A stretch of DNA of 33,692 nucleotides from NCBI GenBank assembly GCA_020852595.1, contig JADZAK010000101.1, forward strand, positions 1 through 33,692, in the 5' to 3' direction. The position numbers were made by a program, and so were the translations under genes. The stretch is from Rhodospirillaceae bacterium. Its GTDB lineage: Bacteria > Pseudomonadota > Alphaproteobacteria > Rhodospirillales > Rhodospirillaceae. A model generated the notes under the pieces. The model was not told where the DNA came from and searched no databases. It was given only the letters and a program-made list of their open reading frames with translations. This document shows positions 33,659 to 33,692 of the stretch, in pieces; positions within the stretch are counted from its first letter, which is position 1; every line of letters starts with the position of its first letter.

Positions 33659-33692
33659 TCTCTCAACCCCCTCCGGCGCAAGCGAAATCCGA

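Overview
The window is GC-rich bacterial chromosome, almost certainly from an alphaproteobacterium. The main evidence is the housekeeping run dcd, murA, a UPF0262 gene (a family largely confined to alphaproteobacteria), a low-molecular-weight phosphatase and maf, plus hspQ and alphaproteobacterial-style palindromic repeats. I cannot name the genus. No phage, plasmid, CRISPR or complete insertion sequence is visible.

Layout. (1) Positions 1-8036, all minus strand: an aminotransferase, a YbaL-type K+/H+ antiporter, a hybrid PAS histidine kinase, a KamA-like radical SAM enzyme, a type II sulfide:quinone oxidoreductase and a secreted cytochrome c cut by the left edge. Strong inverted repeats separate the last three genes. 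(2) Positions 8240-13875: ppnN, a tRNA-Thr(GGT) on the opposite strand, a 53-residue small protein, then dcd, murA, UPF0262, a LMW-PTP-like gene and maf. A REPIN-like inverted repeat lies between UPF0262 and the phosphatase gene. (3) Positions 13944-27856: a surface-glycan island. It holds a GSCFA protein, a fused glycosyltransferase-methyltransferase, a sugar epimerase, two tandem CgeB-like glycosyltransferases, a GT2, an FkbM methyltransferase, a GT4, a methyltransferase, a sulfotransferase, galE, a Prx5-type peroxiredoxin, a further methyltransferase-like protein and a second FkbM. (4) Positions 28042-33539: hspQ, then a signalling cluster of two related PAS histidine kinases, a SpoIIAA/STAS-like protein, an unrecognised 83-residue protein and a single-domain response regulator. 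The window ends in short palindromic repeats.

How the genes work together. The island looks like a set for building and decorating a polysaccharide or glycoprotein: galE and the epimerase supply sugars, at least five glycosyltransferase domains assemble them, and methyl, possibly acyl, and sulfate groups modify them. Overlapping stop and start codons (GTGA, ATGA) at its head suggest one translationally coupled operon. Next to the island, a 25-bp exact repeat of the 3' end of hspQ lies 116 bp away from the gene, which looks like an integration or rearrangement scar. The downstream two-component genes probably form one phosphorelay, because their kinase cores are alike and the last gene is a lone receiver.

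The strongest candidates for something undescribed are the signalling cluster with its 83-residue protein (behind a near-consensus promoter with a palindrome in the spacer), the fused glycosyltransferase-methyltransferase with the tandem CgeB-like pair, and the duplicated hspQ end.
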